From Anaerolineae bacterium (GTDB lineage Bacteria; Chloroflexota; Anaerolineae; Aggregatilineales; Phototrophicaceae), in assembly GCA_022824465.1 (NCBI GenBank), contig JAJDZV010000010.1, positions 1 to 58,004 of the forward strand: a stretch of DNA of 58,004 nucleotides. The letters run 5' to 3'. A program made the position numbers and the translations under genes. Positions 1 to 6,957 of this stretch are shown here, piece after piece. Under the pieces are notes generated by a model, which was given only the letters and a program-made list of their open reading frames with translations, made no database searches and was not told where the DNA came from. The number at the start of each line of letters is the position of its first letter. Within the stretch, counting starts at the first letter, position 1.

Positions 1-62
<62 letters not shown>

Positions 63-66
63 TTGA

Positions 67-140
67 GCTGATGTAGCTCAGCTGGTTAGAGCGCGCGACT
101 CATAATCGCGAGGTCGGAAGTTCAAATCTTCCCATCAGCA
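67..140 (+). tRNA. tRNA with CAT anticodon (elongator Met or Ile2)
   Basis: A complete 74-nt cloverleaf. The acceptor stem is gctgatg/catcagc, the anticodon stem cgcga/tcgcg carries loop ctCATaa, the T-arm contains GTTCAAATC and the discriminator is A. CCA is not encoded. The anticodon alone cannot separate elongator Met from the lysidine-modified Ile2 tRNA. The anticodon stem resembles Ile2 somewhat more, but this is not decisive. It lies 4 nt after the initiator tRNA and is probably cotranscribed with it. Confidence 0.9.
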
Positions 141-149
141 CTTATTGCG

Positions 150-170
150 AGACCCGGAATGGGTCTTTTT
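150..170 (+). terminator. Rho-independent terminator of the tRNA pair
   Basis: The stem agaccc/gggtct has a 5-nt loop (ggaat) and is followed by a T run. It starts 10 nt after the second tRNA, so the tRNAs and the downstream two-gene cassette are probably separate transcription units. Confidence 0.8.
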
Positions 171-189
171 CGATTGGCGCGATATTGAG

Positions 190-218
190 TTGAACTTTCA
201 AAACAAATGTGCTAGACT
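190..218 (+). promoter_or_regulatory. Candidate sigma70 promoter of the Panacea-like/Ntn cassette
   Basis: TTGAAC (190-195) and TAGACT (213-218) are separated by 17 nt, about 50 nt before the first start codon and after the tRNA terminator. Each hexamer matches consensus at four of six positions. Confidence 0.5.
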
Positions 219-267
219 GTGCTTAATTGACATCTAAGGGTGCGCAATTGTATGAGGAAGGCACAAA

Positions 268-690
268 ATGAATCGCGCTGATTTACTTCTAAAGATCATC
301 GCTGCTGCTAAAGGCGAGCCCCTTACGCCGGCTCAGTTGCAGAAGGTGGCGTTCCGTTTGGGAATGGAATGTAGTTCGTACATGCCTGATGACTATTACA
401 AATTTCGTAAGTACGACTATGGTCCCTTTTCCCCGGAAATATACCGTGACGCCGAACAACTTGAGCGCGAAGGGAAAATCTGGGTTTCCATCAACCCAAG
501 AGGCGGCTGGAGAGAATACGCGGCAACTGTCCGTGGATACACGACGGAGATTGAAAATATGCCCGAAGAAGTATCGTCGTTCATCGTCGACAAAGTTCGT
601 TGGGCGCGAGAGCTTTCCTTTCAAGAGCTTGTTCGCGAAGTTTACCGGATGTATCCCTCATTCCGGGAAAACAGCGTATTTCAGAATTAG
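268..690 (+). CDS. Panacea/YwgA-like protein, candidate antitoxin or partner of the next gene
   Basis: This 140-residue soluble protein starts at ATG 268 with SD gaggaag seven nt upstream. Its N-terminal half has the pattern LTPAQLQKVAFRLG followed by YKFRKYDYGPFSPEIY. This resembles the helical Panacea/DUF4065 (SocA-like) domain of antitoxins and the YwgA-type proteins. The C-terminal segment around residues 112-135 (LSFQELVREVY, then YPSF) also fits those families. The assignment is made by eye and is moderate. Its stop lies 7 nt before the proteasome-like gene, which has no clear SD of its own, so the two are probably translationally coupled. Base composition is visibly AT-richer than the following genes, and its position just after tRNAs suggests acquisition. 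Its function is unknown; a controlling or targeting role for the partner hydrolase is inference. Confidence 0.6.
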   Translation: MNRADLLLKIIAAAKGEPLTPAQLQKVAFRLGMECSSYMPDDYYKFRKYDYGPFSPEIYRDAEQLEREGKIWVSINPRGGWREYAATVRGYTTEIENMPEEVSSFIVDKVRWARELSFQELVREVYRMYPSFRENSVFQN

Positions 691-697
691 CTTAATC

Positions 698-1462
698 ATG
701 ACCCTTATCATCGGAGTAAAGTGTCCAGATGGCATTGTCATCGGCGCAGACAGCATTACTACTTATGGATCTGAGATCGAACAGGAAGTGGGGAACAAGA
801 TTCAATTCATTGCAGATGATGCCTTTATTGCTAACGCCGGAGCAGTGGGCCTTAGCCAGCTCATAAATGAAAGTCTTCGACGTAGCTGGACAAGCGTCAG
901 GCGGCAAACTGATGTTACCGCTGCTAAGAATGAAATATCAGAGATCATGTGGTCTCAGATATCACAAGCACTGAAGCGTGCAGACGAAGCCAAGGAACGA
1001 TTCGGAAACGACGTGTATGAAGCTGTGCGTTGCCATTCTCTCATGGCATTTCCATTTGAAAACGCGCATGTCCTCCTTTTCTTTGATGAATGTGCGCAGT
1101 GTGGCGAGATCACACTGGAATCACCATTCTTTTCCATAGGAACGGGTAACCGGCAAGCAGACCCATTCTTGGCTTTCATTAGGCATACGCTTTGGAGGGA
1201 TGAGTTCCCGCAAAACGTGGCAGAGGGCATTTTCAGCGTAGTCTGGACGCTTGACCACGTGAGTAGAGTAAACGCTGGACTGGGCGTGGGAGGTAGATCA
1301 AACGTTTTCGTTCTAAGGAATGACGAAGGCTCATGGTTAGCTGAACGACTTGATGAGAACTTTCTTGGCGAACAACTGCTCGCTGTTCAAGCAGCTGAAG
1401 GTGCTCTGCGTAGTTTCCGCGATGGTTTCGGCCCTAGCTGGTCCGGAAACGATTTCGACTAA
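698..1462 (+). CDS. Proteasome-beta-like Ntn hydrolase
   Basis: A 254-residue protein starting at ATG 698, so that Met removal exposes Thr. Numbered from that Thr, it has Thr1, Asp17 (IVIGAD) and Lys33 (VGNK), exactly the catalytic positions of 20S proteasome beta and HslV subunits. The opening TLIIGVKCPDGIVIGAD follows the beta-subunit N-terminal strand pattern. A Gly-rich turn near residue 210 (LGVGGRSNVFVL) resembles the late beta-strand region of the fold. It is larger than HslV (about 175 residues). No alpha subunit, Pup gene or unfoldase lies nearby. The reading frame is open upstream to 389, but that part overlaps the preceding gene and would bury the Thr, so it is rejected. It could be a self-assembling peptidase like Anbu, or a toxin-like member of a two-gene system. 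Substrate unknown. Confidence 0.7.
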   Translation: MTLIIGVKCPDGIVIGADSITTYGSEIEQEVGNKIQFIADDAFIANAGAVGLSQLINESLRRSWTSVRRQTDVTAAKNEISEIMWSQISQALKRADEAKERFGNDVYEAVRCHSLMAFPFENAHVLLFFDECAQCGEITLESPFFSIGTGNRQADPFLAFIRHTLWRDEFPQNVAEGIFSVVWTLDHVSRVNAGLGVGGRSNVFVLRNDEGSWLAERLDENFLGEQLLAVQAAEGALRSFRDGFGPSWSGNDFD

Positions 1463-1473
1463 TAGCACCCACA

Positions 1474-2709
1474 TCACGTTTCGTACTGAATTAAATCCTC
1501 TAGTGTCTCCCGCCGCCGGCTGACCCGCCAGGCGCCGCCATCCACCACCACTTCCGCCGGGCGTGGACGCGCATTGTAATTGCTCGCCATCGCCATTCCA
1601 TAAGCGCCGGCCGTCAGCAGCGCCAGCTTATCGCCTTCTTGCAGCATCGGCAGCCGCCGGTCGCGCGCCAATACATCGGCCGTTTCGCAGACCGGCCCAA
1701 CCACTTGCGCCGTGGTCATTTCGCCATCGGTCGTTTGCAGAGGCGCTACTTCGTGATAGGCGTCGTAAAGCGCGGGGCGCAGCAACTCCGCCATGCTCGC
1801 GTCAACAATATAGAAGACCTGCCCCGCCTGCCGCTTGACATAGAGTATCTCCGCGACCAGGATGCCCGCGTCCGCCACAATTGCGCGACCCGGCTCGAAC
1901 AAGACTCCGTAACCGCACAAGCGCGGCGCCAGCGCGTCGACTAGATCCTCAAGCGCAGGAAGCGTCTCGTCCCAGCGATAAGCGACCGGGAGCCCTCCGC
2001 CAATGTTGATCGTCGTAATATGTCGCCAGGGACGAATCAACGCGAGCAAGCTGTCAACCGCCGCCAGCGTTGCCGCAGAATCACCGAGCTGACTGCCGAT
2101 ATGCATGTGGATGCCGGCGAAATCCAGACGCGGATACGCAGCCTGATTCGCCAAGAGCTCGCCGATGACATCGGCCGTCAAGCCAAACTTGGCCGCGCCA
2201 TGCCCGGTCGCCAAGTGCGGATGCGTCTTCGCCTCAATCTGCGGGTTCAGCCGCAGCGCCACGCTAATGGCATCGAGTCCGGCGTCGGCCGCCGCCTCGT
2301 CGATATAACGCAGCTCGAGCGCATTCTCGACATTGAACCAGCCGATGCCTTGCGTGACAGCGTAGGCGATCTCGTCGCGCGTCTTGCCAACACCAGCGAA
2401 GACGATGTCGTCGCCTGTCGCGCCCGCTTCCAAAGCCAAGCGAATCTCGCCAGCGCTGACGCAATCGAAACCGACGCCTTCGTCCTTCAGCGCTCGAAGC
2501 AGCGCCAGGCTGCCATTAGACTTTACGCTGAAATGGATCCGCGCCTCAAGCCGGGCAAAGGCGGACTGCAATCGACGGATGTTGTCTCGCGCGCGCCCGA
2601 GGCTGTAGACATAAGTCGGAGTCCCGGTCTCTCGGACGATCGCGCTGACGTCCACCGCGTCAACGAATAGCTTGTCAGCGACGTACCGAATGGAGGCGTT
2701 GAAAACCAT
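1474..2709 (-). CDS. lysA: Diaminopimelate decarboxylase
   Basis: The last step of lysine synthesis: meso-diaminopimelate is decarboxylated to L-lysine with PLP. The protein has 411 residues, the usual length. Visible family features are the PLP-lysine region FSVKSN, then GFDCVSAGEI, the phosphate-binding GGGLP segment, EPGRA, and GPVCETAD near the C-terminus with the substrate-binding Cys. It starts at ATG 2709 with only a weak SD (cggaat). It is transcribed from just downstream of tRNA-Asp; a terminator-like hairpin lies between the two. No other lysine gene is near. It converges on the Ntn hydrolase gene with an 11-nt gap. Confidence 0.95.
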   Translation of the reverse strand: MVFNASIRYVADKLFVDAVDVSAIVRETGTPTYVYSLGRARDNIRRLQSAFARLEARIHFSVKSNGSLALLRALKDEGVGFDCVSAGEIRLALEAGATGDDIVFAGVGKTRDEIAYAVTQGIGWFNVENALELRYIDEAAADAGLDAISVALRLNPQIEAKTHPHLATGHGAAKFGLTADVIGELLANQAAYPRLDFAGIHMHIGSQLGDSAATLAAVDSLLALIRPWRHITTINIGGGLPVAYRWDETLPALEDLVDALAPRLCGYGVLFEPGRAIVADAGILVAEILYVKRQAGQVFYIVDASMAELLRPALYDAYHEVAPLQTTDGEMTTAQVVGPVCETADVLARDRRLPMLQEGDKLALLTAGAYGMAMASNYNARPRPAEVVVDGGAWRVSRRRETLEDLIQYET

Positions 2710-2726
2710 AATTCCGCGCCGAAACC

Positions 2727-2753
2727 AAAAGGAGACGCCACGCTGGCGCCTCC
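2727..2753 (-). terminator. Hairpin with T tract between tRNA-Asp and lysA
   Basis: On the minus strand ggaggcgcca pairs with tggcgtctcc around a 3-nt loop (10 bp, one G-T), followed by TTTT. It lies 6 nt after tRNA-Asp and 18 nt before the lysA start. It probably ends the tRNA transcript. Because no room is left for a lysA promoter, partial read-through or attenuation is possible. Confidence 0.7.
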
Positions 2754-2759
2754 GACTGA

Positions 2760-2832
2760 CGGGAGCGACGGGATTTGAACCCGCGATCTCCGGCTTGACA
2801 GGCCGGCATGTTAACCGCTACACCACGCCCCC
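2760..2832 (-). tRNA. tRNA-Asp (GTC)
   Basis: On the minus strand the acceptor stem gggggcg pairs with cgctccc, the D-arm contains ggtgtagcggtta, the anticodon stem gccgg/ccggc holds the GTC anticodon, and the T-arm contains GGTTCAAATCC. The discriminator is G, the Asp identity base. CCA is not encoded. Length 73 nt. Confidence 0.95.
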
Positions 2833-2845
2833 AGACAACTCGTAT

Positions 2846-2874
2846 AGCGTAACATTGGGGGCATTCGCTGTCAA
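2846..2874 (-). promoter_or_regulatory. Candidate promoter of tRNA-Asp
   Basis: On the minus strand a consensus TTGACA (2874-2869) is followed after 17 nt by TACGCT (2851-2846), placing the start about 7 nt before the tRNA. The -10 is weak. Confidence 0.5.
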
Positions 2875-2961
2875 GTCCGCAAAGTTGATTGTCCCTGGCT
2901 TCCTGGCTCGACCCGCGCCTTCGTCGCCGGGCCGCTGCTATCATATCACTGACAGGTCATT

Positions 2962-2967
2962 TACAAT
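2962..2967 (+). promoter_or_regulatory. -10-like TACAAT before the MATE-like gene
   Basis: TACAAT lies 39 nt before the GTG start at 3006. No convincing -35 hexamer is seen 16 to 18 nt upstream. Confidence 0.35.
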
Positions 2968-3005
2968 AGCAGTCTGATGAGACGCCAACGAGAAACTGAC
3001 GCGAC

Positions 3006-4325
3006 GTGACCTACCGACAAGTGTTCCGATTCTGGCTGCCGCTGGCGCTGGCGTGGCTGCTGATGTCGGTGGAAAGCGCCGGCATCCAGGGTGTTATCAG
3101 CCGCAAGCCCGATGCCGAGACGCAGTTAGCCGCTTTCGGCTTGATGTTCACTTTGTCCGTTTTGCTTGAAACGCCGATCATCATGCTGCTGGCCACCAGC
3201 AATGCCCTCGCGCGCGATCGGCAGTCGTTTCGCCTGCTTTGGCGCTTCATGATGGGTGTCAACACGCTGATTGCTGTCGCGGCGCTGTTGATGGCATTTA
3301 CGCCGCTGCTCGATATTTATCTGGGAGACGTGCTTGGTATTCCGCAGCACATCATTGAGGCGACACGCCCCGGCATGAGGATCATGTTCTTGTGGGGCGC
3401 CTTCATCGGTTACCGCCGCTTTCACCAGGGCGTCATCATACGCGCGGGCAACACGCGCTATGTGGGCTTCGGCACGCTCGTCCGGGTGCTGGTCTCCGGC
3501 AGCGTGGCGATTGGCTTGGGCGCCGTGACCACCCTCGTCGGCATAGAAATCGGCGCGGTCGCCCTTCTCCTCGCCGTCATCGCTGAAGCCAGCTACACGT
3601 ATCTAGTTTCGCGCACAGATGTCAACCAGCTCCTCGAAACGCCGCGCCCGCCCAACCGTCCGCCAATCACCTACCGCCAAGCCGCCAGATTTCACTTGCC
3701 GCTGGCGATCACCAGCATAATCACCATGATGGTGAATCCGGCGATCGAGCGCGGGCTGGCGAGCATGCCGGACGCCGTGCAAAGCCTGGCCGCCTGGCCT
3801 ATCATTCTGTCGCTCATGTGGTTCATGCGTTCGGGCGGCATGGCCTATCAGGAAGTCGTCATTTCATTGGACGACAGCGAGACCAATCACCGCCTGCTGC
3901 GCAACTTTACGCTTCGCCTCGGCGCCTGCCTCAGCCTCATCATGCTGATTTTCGCCAGCACGCCGCTCATTCAGATTTATCTCGGCGCTATTCTTGGCGT
4001 CCCGGATGACCTGCGGAAGCTGGTGGTCATCGGCGCGCAAGCCGCGTTCCTGCTGCCGCTGCTTACGACGCTGCATAGTTACTTTCGCGCCTTGCTCATG
4101 CTCTGCAATCGGACCTTTGCCATCTATCAGGCGATAAGCCTGGGTTTCGTCCTGACAGCGGCGATCGTTTGGGGCGGCATCGCCCTCGGCATGCACGGGA
4201 TTACCGCCGCCGCGCTCGGCTTGACGCTCGGGCACGGCTTCGAACTGGCCTATCTCTTTCTTTCCTATCAGCGCGGTAAAGCGGCGCTTAGGCTGCATTG
4301 GAAATCCGCCATGGCAATGACCTGA
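3006..4325 (+). CDS. MOP/MATE-superfamily membrane transporter (ANK-like)
   Basis: A 439-residue integral membrane protein with about 12 hydrophobic segments. The two halves look like an internal duplication: residues 8-60 (FRFWLPLAL, then ETPIIMLLA) and 225-275 (ARFHLPLAI, then SGGMAYQEV) share the same pattern of a helix pair with a functional loop. LLDIYLGDVLGIP and LIQIYLGAILGVP also repeat between the halves. This twofold architecture is typical of MATE-type exporters and of the related progressive-ankylosis (ANK) family. The substrate cannot be read from sequence. It starts at GTG 3006 with a weak SD. The next gene begins 29 nt after its stop, so cotranscription is likely. Confidence 0.7.
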   Translation: MTYRQVFRFWLPLALAWLLMSVESAGIQGVISRKPDAETQLAAFGLMFTLSVLLETPIIMLLATSNALARDRQSFRLLWRFMMGVNTLIAVAALLMAFTPLLDIYLGDVLGIPQHIIEATRPGMRIMFLWGAFIGYRRFHQGVIIRAGNTRYVGFGTLVRVLVSGSVAIGLGAVTTLVGIEIGAVALLLAVIAEASYTYLVSRTDVNQLLETPRPPNRPPITYRQAARFHLPLAITSIITMMVNPAIERGLASMPDAVQSLAAWPIILSLMWFMRSGGMAYQEVVISLDDSETNHRLLRNFTLRLGACLSLIMLIFASTPLIQIYLGAILGVPDDLRKLVVIGAQAAFLLPLLTTLHSYFRALLMLCNRTFAIYQAISLGFVLTAAIVWGGIALGMHGITAAALGLTLGHGFELAYLFLSYQRGKAALRLHWKSAMAMT

Positions 4326-4354
4326 GGCGCGCATCGGCGAAAGGAACCGGCAAC

Positions 4355-5611
4355 ATGGGTTTGGCAATTGACATCTTGTCCCTGCGAAAGCAAGCCGAGG
4401 TCGTGGACGCTTGGCTGAAGACGCGGCTTGACCGCATCATCCCGGAGCTGATGGCGCGCGAAAACGTGGATATGTGGATCATCGCCTGCCGCGAATACAA
4501 CGAAGATCCGGTGATCCTGTCTATGCTGCCCGCCGCGTCGATGTCCGCTCGCCGCCGCACGATTCTGGTATTTGCGCGAAACGCCGACGGCAGCCTGGAG
4601 CGACTGACCCTCTCGCGCTATGGCTACGAAGGATACTACGAAGCCGCCTGGGACCCGGACGAAGACGGCGACCAACATGCCTGCCTGTCTCGGCTTGTTC
4701 GGGAGCGCGATCCCAAGCGCATCGGCATCAATAAGTCCGGTATCTTCTCCTTCGGCGACGGCATTTCGCAGACCGAGCATCAACTCATCGGCGACGCCCT
4801 GGCTGAACCCTACGTTAGCAGGCTGGTCAGCGCCGAGCGACTCTGCGTCGGCTGGCTCGAGCGGCGCCTGCCAGAGGAGATCACCGCCTACGCCCGCCTC
4901 GCCGAGATCGGACATCAAATCATCGCCCGCGCTTTTTCCACCGCCGTTATACACCCGGGCATCACCACGACCGACGATGTCGTCTGGTGGATGCGCCAAA
5001 CCATGCAAGACGCCGGTTTTAGCGCCTGGTTCCAGCCCACCATTGATGTGCAGGCGCCGGGCAAGTCTTTCAACTTCATCGATTCGCCTTGCGTCACCAT
5101 CCAGCCGGGCGACCTGCTGCATTGCGATATGGGCTTTCACTACTTGGGACTGGCGACCGATCAGCAGCAGCATGCTTACGTCTTGCGCCCAGGCGAAAGC
5201 GATGCGCCCGCCGGTTTGCGCGACGCGCTTCGCGACGCCAACCAACTTCAAGATATTCATCTTGAGCATATGCAAATTGGAAAGTCAGGTAACGACGTGT
5301 TGCGCTGCATTCTGAAAGCGGCCGTCGCCGAGGGCATACGCGCGCAGGTCTACACCCATCCGCTCGGATATCATGGCCACGCGGCCGGACCCATTATTGG
5401 CATGTGGGACCAGCAAGATTTCGTGCCCGGTCCAGGCGAATACCCGCTCTTTGACGACACGGTCTATTCTATTGAGCTTAACATTCTCAAAAGCGTGCCC
5501 GAATGGGGCGACCAGGACGTCCGCATTATGCTGGAAGAAGACGCCGCGCTGACCCACGGCGCCATGCGTTGGCTGCACGGCCGTCAAGAGGCGCTGCATC
5601 TGATCGGCTAA
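4355..5611 (+). CDS. M24 family metallopeptidase (Xaa-Pro aminopeptidase-like)
   Basis: The start at ATG 4355 has SD aaaggaa at 4340-4346; an upstream in-frame ATG at 4298 would overlap the previous gene. The 418-residue protein has an N-terminal creatinase-like domain and a C-terminal pita-bread domain. All five expected metal ligands are visible: Asp in HCDMG, Asp in LATDQQ, His in GYHGHAAGP, Glu in YSIELN and Glu in MLEED. It is probably a dinuclear-metal cytoplasmic peptidase releasing N-terminal residues before proline, although M24 proteins also include creatinases and methionine aminopeptidases. The exact substrate is uncertain. Confidence 0.85.
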   Translation: MGLAIDILSLRKQAEVVDAWLKTRLDRIIPELMARENVDMWIIACREYNEDPVILSMLPAASMSARRRTILVFARNADGSLERLTLSRYGYEGYYEAAWDPDEDGDQHACLSRLVRERDPKRIGINKSGIFSFGDGISQTEHQLIGDALAEPYVSRLVSAERLCVGWLERRLPEEITAYARLAEIGHQIIARAFSTAVIHPGITTTDDVVWWMRQTMQDAGFSAWFQPTIDVQAPGKSFNFIDSPCVTIQPGDLLHCDMGFHYLGLATDQQQHAYVLRPGESDAPAGLRDALRDANQLQDIHLEHMQIGKSGNDVLRCILKAAVAEGIRAQVYTHPLGYHGHAAGPIIGMWDQQDFVPGPGEYPLFDDTVYSIELNILKSVPEWGDQDVRIMLEEDAALTHGAMRWLHGRQEALHLIG

Positions 5612-5685
5612 CCGATTCCTAAGCTACGTTTACAGGGTTTTTGCACAAGCGAAAAGGATTCCTAACAGCCCGCTCCTACCATAGC

Positions 5686-5703
5686 TGTGAAGAATTGTTC
5701 ACA
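5686..5703 (+). promoter_or_regulatory. Perfect inverted repeat upstream of the HtrA gene
   Basis: TGTGAA and TTCACA flank a 6-nt centre (gaattg), 26 nt before the HtrA start codon. It resembles a dimeric repressor or activator site. It is similar to, but spaced differently from, the CRP consensus, where 6 nt separate TGTGA and TCACA; here 8 nt separate them. A small hairpin in the leader is the alternative. Confidence 0.4.
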
Positions 5704-5728
5704 TTCACCGCAACGAAAGGAGCGCGCA

Positions 5729-6805
5729 ATGAAATCAATCGCAAGCAAGATCTTGCTTCCCGCGGCCATCAGCCTGTTTGCAGTCGCCGCGCTGTTTGGC
5801 GCCTTGCCCTTGCCCGGCATTCAAGCCATCGGAATCGTCACCCATCCCAACGACATCTTCGCCGATATCTACCAGAACGCCAGTCCATCCGTCGTCGCCA
5901 TTAGTGTGGCGACGGCTGAGGGCGCCGGCGGCGGCTCCGGCTTCGTCATCGACCGCGCCGGTCATATCGTAACCAACGCCCACGTCGTCGAAGAAGCTGA
6001 CGAGATCGTCGTCGAATTCCTCGAAGGCGCCATCATCCGCGCCCACCTGGTCGGCAGCGATCCGGCCTCCGATCTGGCGGTCCTCAAGGTCGACGTCCCG
6101 GCCGATCAACTGCAGCCGATTGCCTTCGCCGATTCCGACCAGCTCATCGTGGGCCAGACGGCGCTCGCCATAGGCAGCCCTTTCAGTCAAGGCTGGACCC
6201 TGACTTCGGGCATCATTAGCGCCGTCGACCGCACCATTCAGGGCTTGACCGAATTCTCCATCGGCGGCGTAATCCAGACCGACGCCTCGATAAACCCCGG
6301 CAACAGCGGCGGTCCGCTCATCAACCTTGATGGCGAAGTCATCGGCGTGAATTCGCAGATAATCAGCGCCGCCCGCAGCAGCGCCGGCGTCGGCTTCGCG
6401 ATTCCCTCAAATCTAACACAGCGCGTCGCCGCCACGCTCATTGATACCGGCGAAATGACCTACAGCTACCTAGGCATCTCCGGCTTTGACGTCAACATCA
6501 ACGCCATCGAATCGCTCGATCTGCCGAACAACTTCCGCGGCGTAGTCATCCGCGAAGTTATCGACGACGGTCCCTCGGCCGGCGCTGGCTTGCGCGAGAT
6601 CACGCGCATGCTAAACCTCGACGACGAGCTGGTTGGCATGCGCGCTGACATCATCACCGCCGTCGATGGCGCGCCAATCAAAGGGATGAACGATCTCATC
6701 ACCTACCTGGCTCGCAATACCCGGCCCGACCAAACGATTACCCTCTCTGTGCTGCGCGACGGCGCGCGCGAACTCGAAGTGCCAATAGCATTAGGCAGTC
6801 GCTAG
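5729..6805 (+). CDS. htrA: HtrA/DegP-family serine protease with PDZ domain
   Basis: An envelope protein-quality-control protease of 358 residues. The start at ATG 5729 is set by SD gaaaggag at 5715-5722; an upstream in-frame start lacks an SD. Residues 1-33 form a signal peptide or anchor with a hydrophobic core. The chymotrypsin-like domain has the triad His85 (TNAHVV), Asp115 (SDLAVLKV) and Ser193 (GNSGGP). A single C-terminal PDZ domain spans roughly residues 255-350 (YLGISG onward, with VVIREV and ITAVDG). The missing second PDZ fits the DegS/HhoA-like architecture. A palindrome lies in the leader and a strong terminator follows, so it is probably monocistronic. Confidence 0.92.
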   Translation: MKSIASKILLPAAISLFAVAALFGALPLPGIQAIGIVTHPNDIFADIYQNASPSVVAISVATAEGAGGGSGFVIDRAGHIVTNAHVVEEADEIVVEFLEGAIIRAHLVGSDPASDLAVLKVDVPADQLQPIAFADSDQLIVGQTALAIGSPFSQGWTLTSGIISAVDRTIQGLTEFSIGGVIQTDASINPGNSGGPLINLDGEVIGVNSQIISAARSSAGVGFAIPSNLTQRVAATLIDTGEMTYSYLGISGFDVNINAIESLDLPNNFRGVVIREVIDDGPSAGAGLREITRMLNLDDELVGMRADIITAVDGAPIKGMNDLITYLARNTRPDQTITLSVLRDGARELEVPIALGSR

Positions 6806-6824
6806 CTGCCTTTCCCTCGCTCCC

Positions 6825-6851
6825 GCCCCCGCTTGCCGAGTGGGGGCTTTT
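6825..6851 (+). terminator. Rho-independent terminator after the HtrA gene
   Basis: gcccccgct pairs with agtgggggc (9 bp, one G-T) around tgccg, followed by TTTTG. It lies 20 nt after the stop codon. Confidence 0.85.
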
Positions 6852-6897
6852 GCGTTTTCCGCCCGCGCCCCAAGACCCGTTCAACCACGCTGAGGTT

Positions 6898-6925
6898 TTG
6901 CCCGGCGCCCTTATGACCTTATACT
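6898..6925 (+). promoter_or_regulatory. Candidate promoter of the NAGPA-like gene
   Basis: TTGCCC (6898-6903) and TATACT (6920-6925) are 16 nt apart and lie between the HtrA terminator and ATG 6958. If used, upstream start candidates at 6850 and 6913 would not be transcribed, which supports 6958. Confidence 0.45.
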
Positions 6926-6957
6926 GGTGGAAAGCCATCACAGCCAGGGGCCACTTG

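Noticed and set aside
389..697. N-terminal extension of the Ntn hydrolase frame
   Set aside because: The frame is open back to 389 but overlaps the Panacea-like gene almost entirely and would hide the catalytic Thr1.
67..1480. Integrase attachment site duplicated from the tRNA 3' end
   Set aside because: The cassette lies next to tRNA genes, but no clear copy of the tRNA 3' end was found after 1462 and no integrase is present.
2710..2760. Lysine riboswitch upstream of lysA
   Set aside because: The space is too short and the only structure is a simple terminator hairpin.
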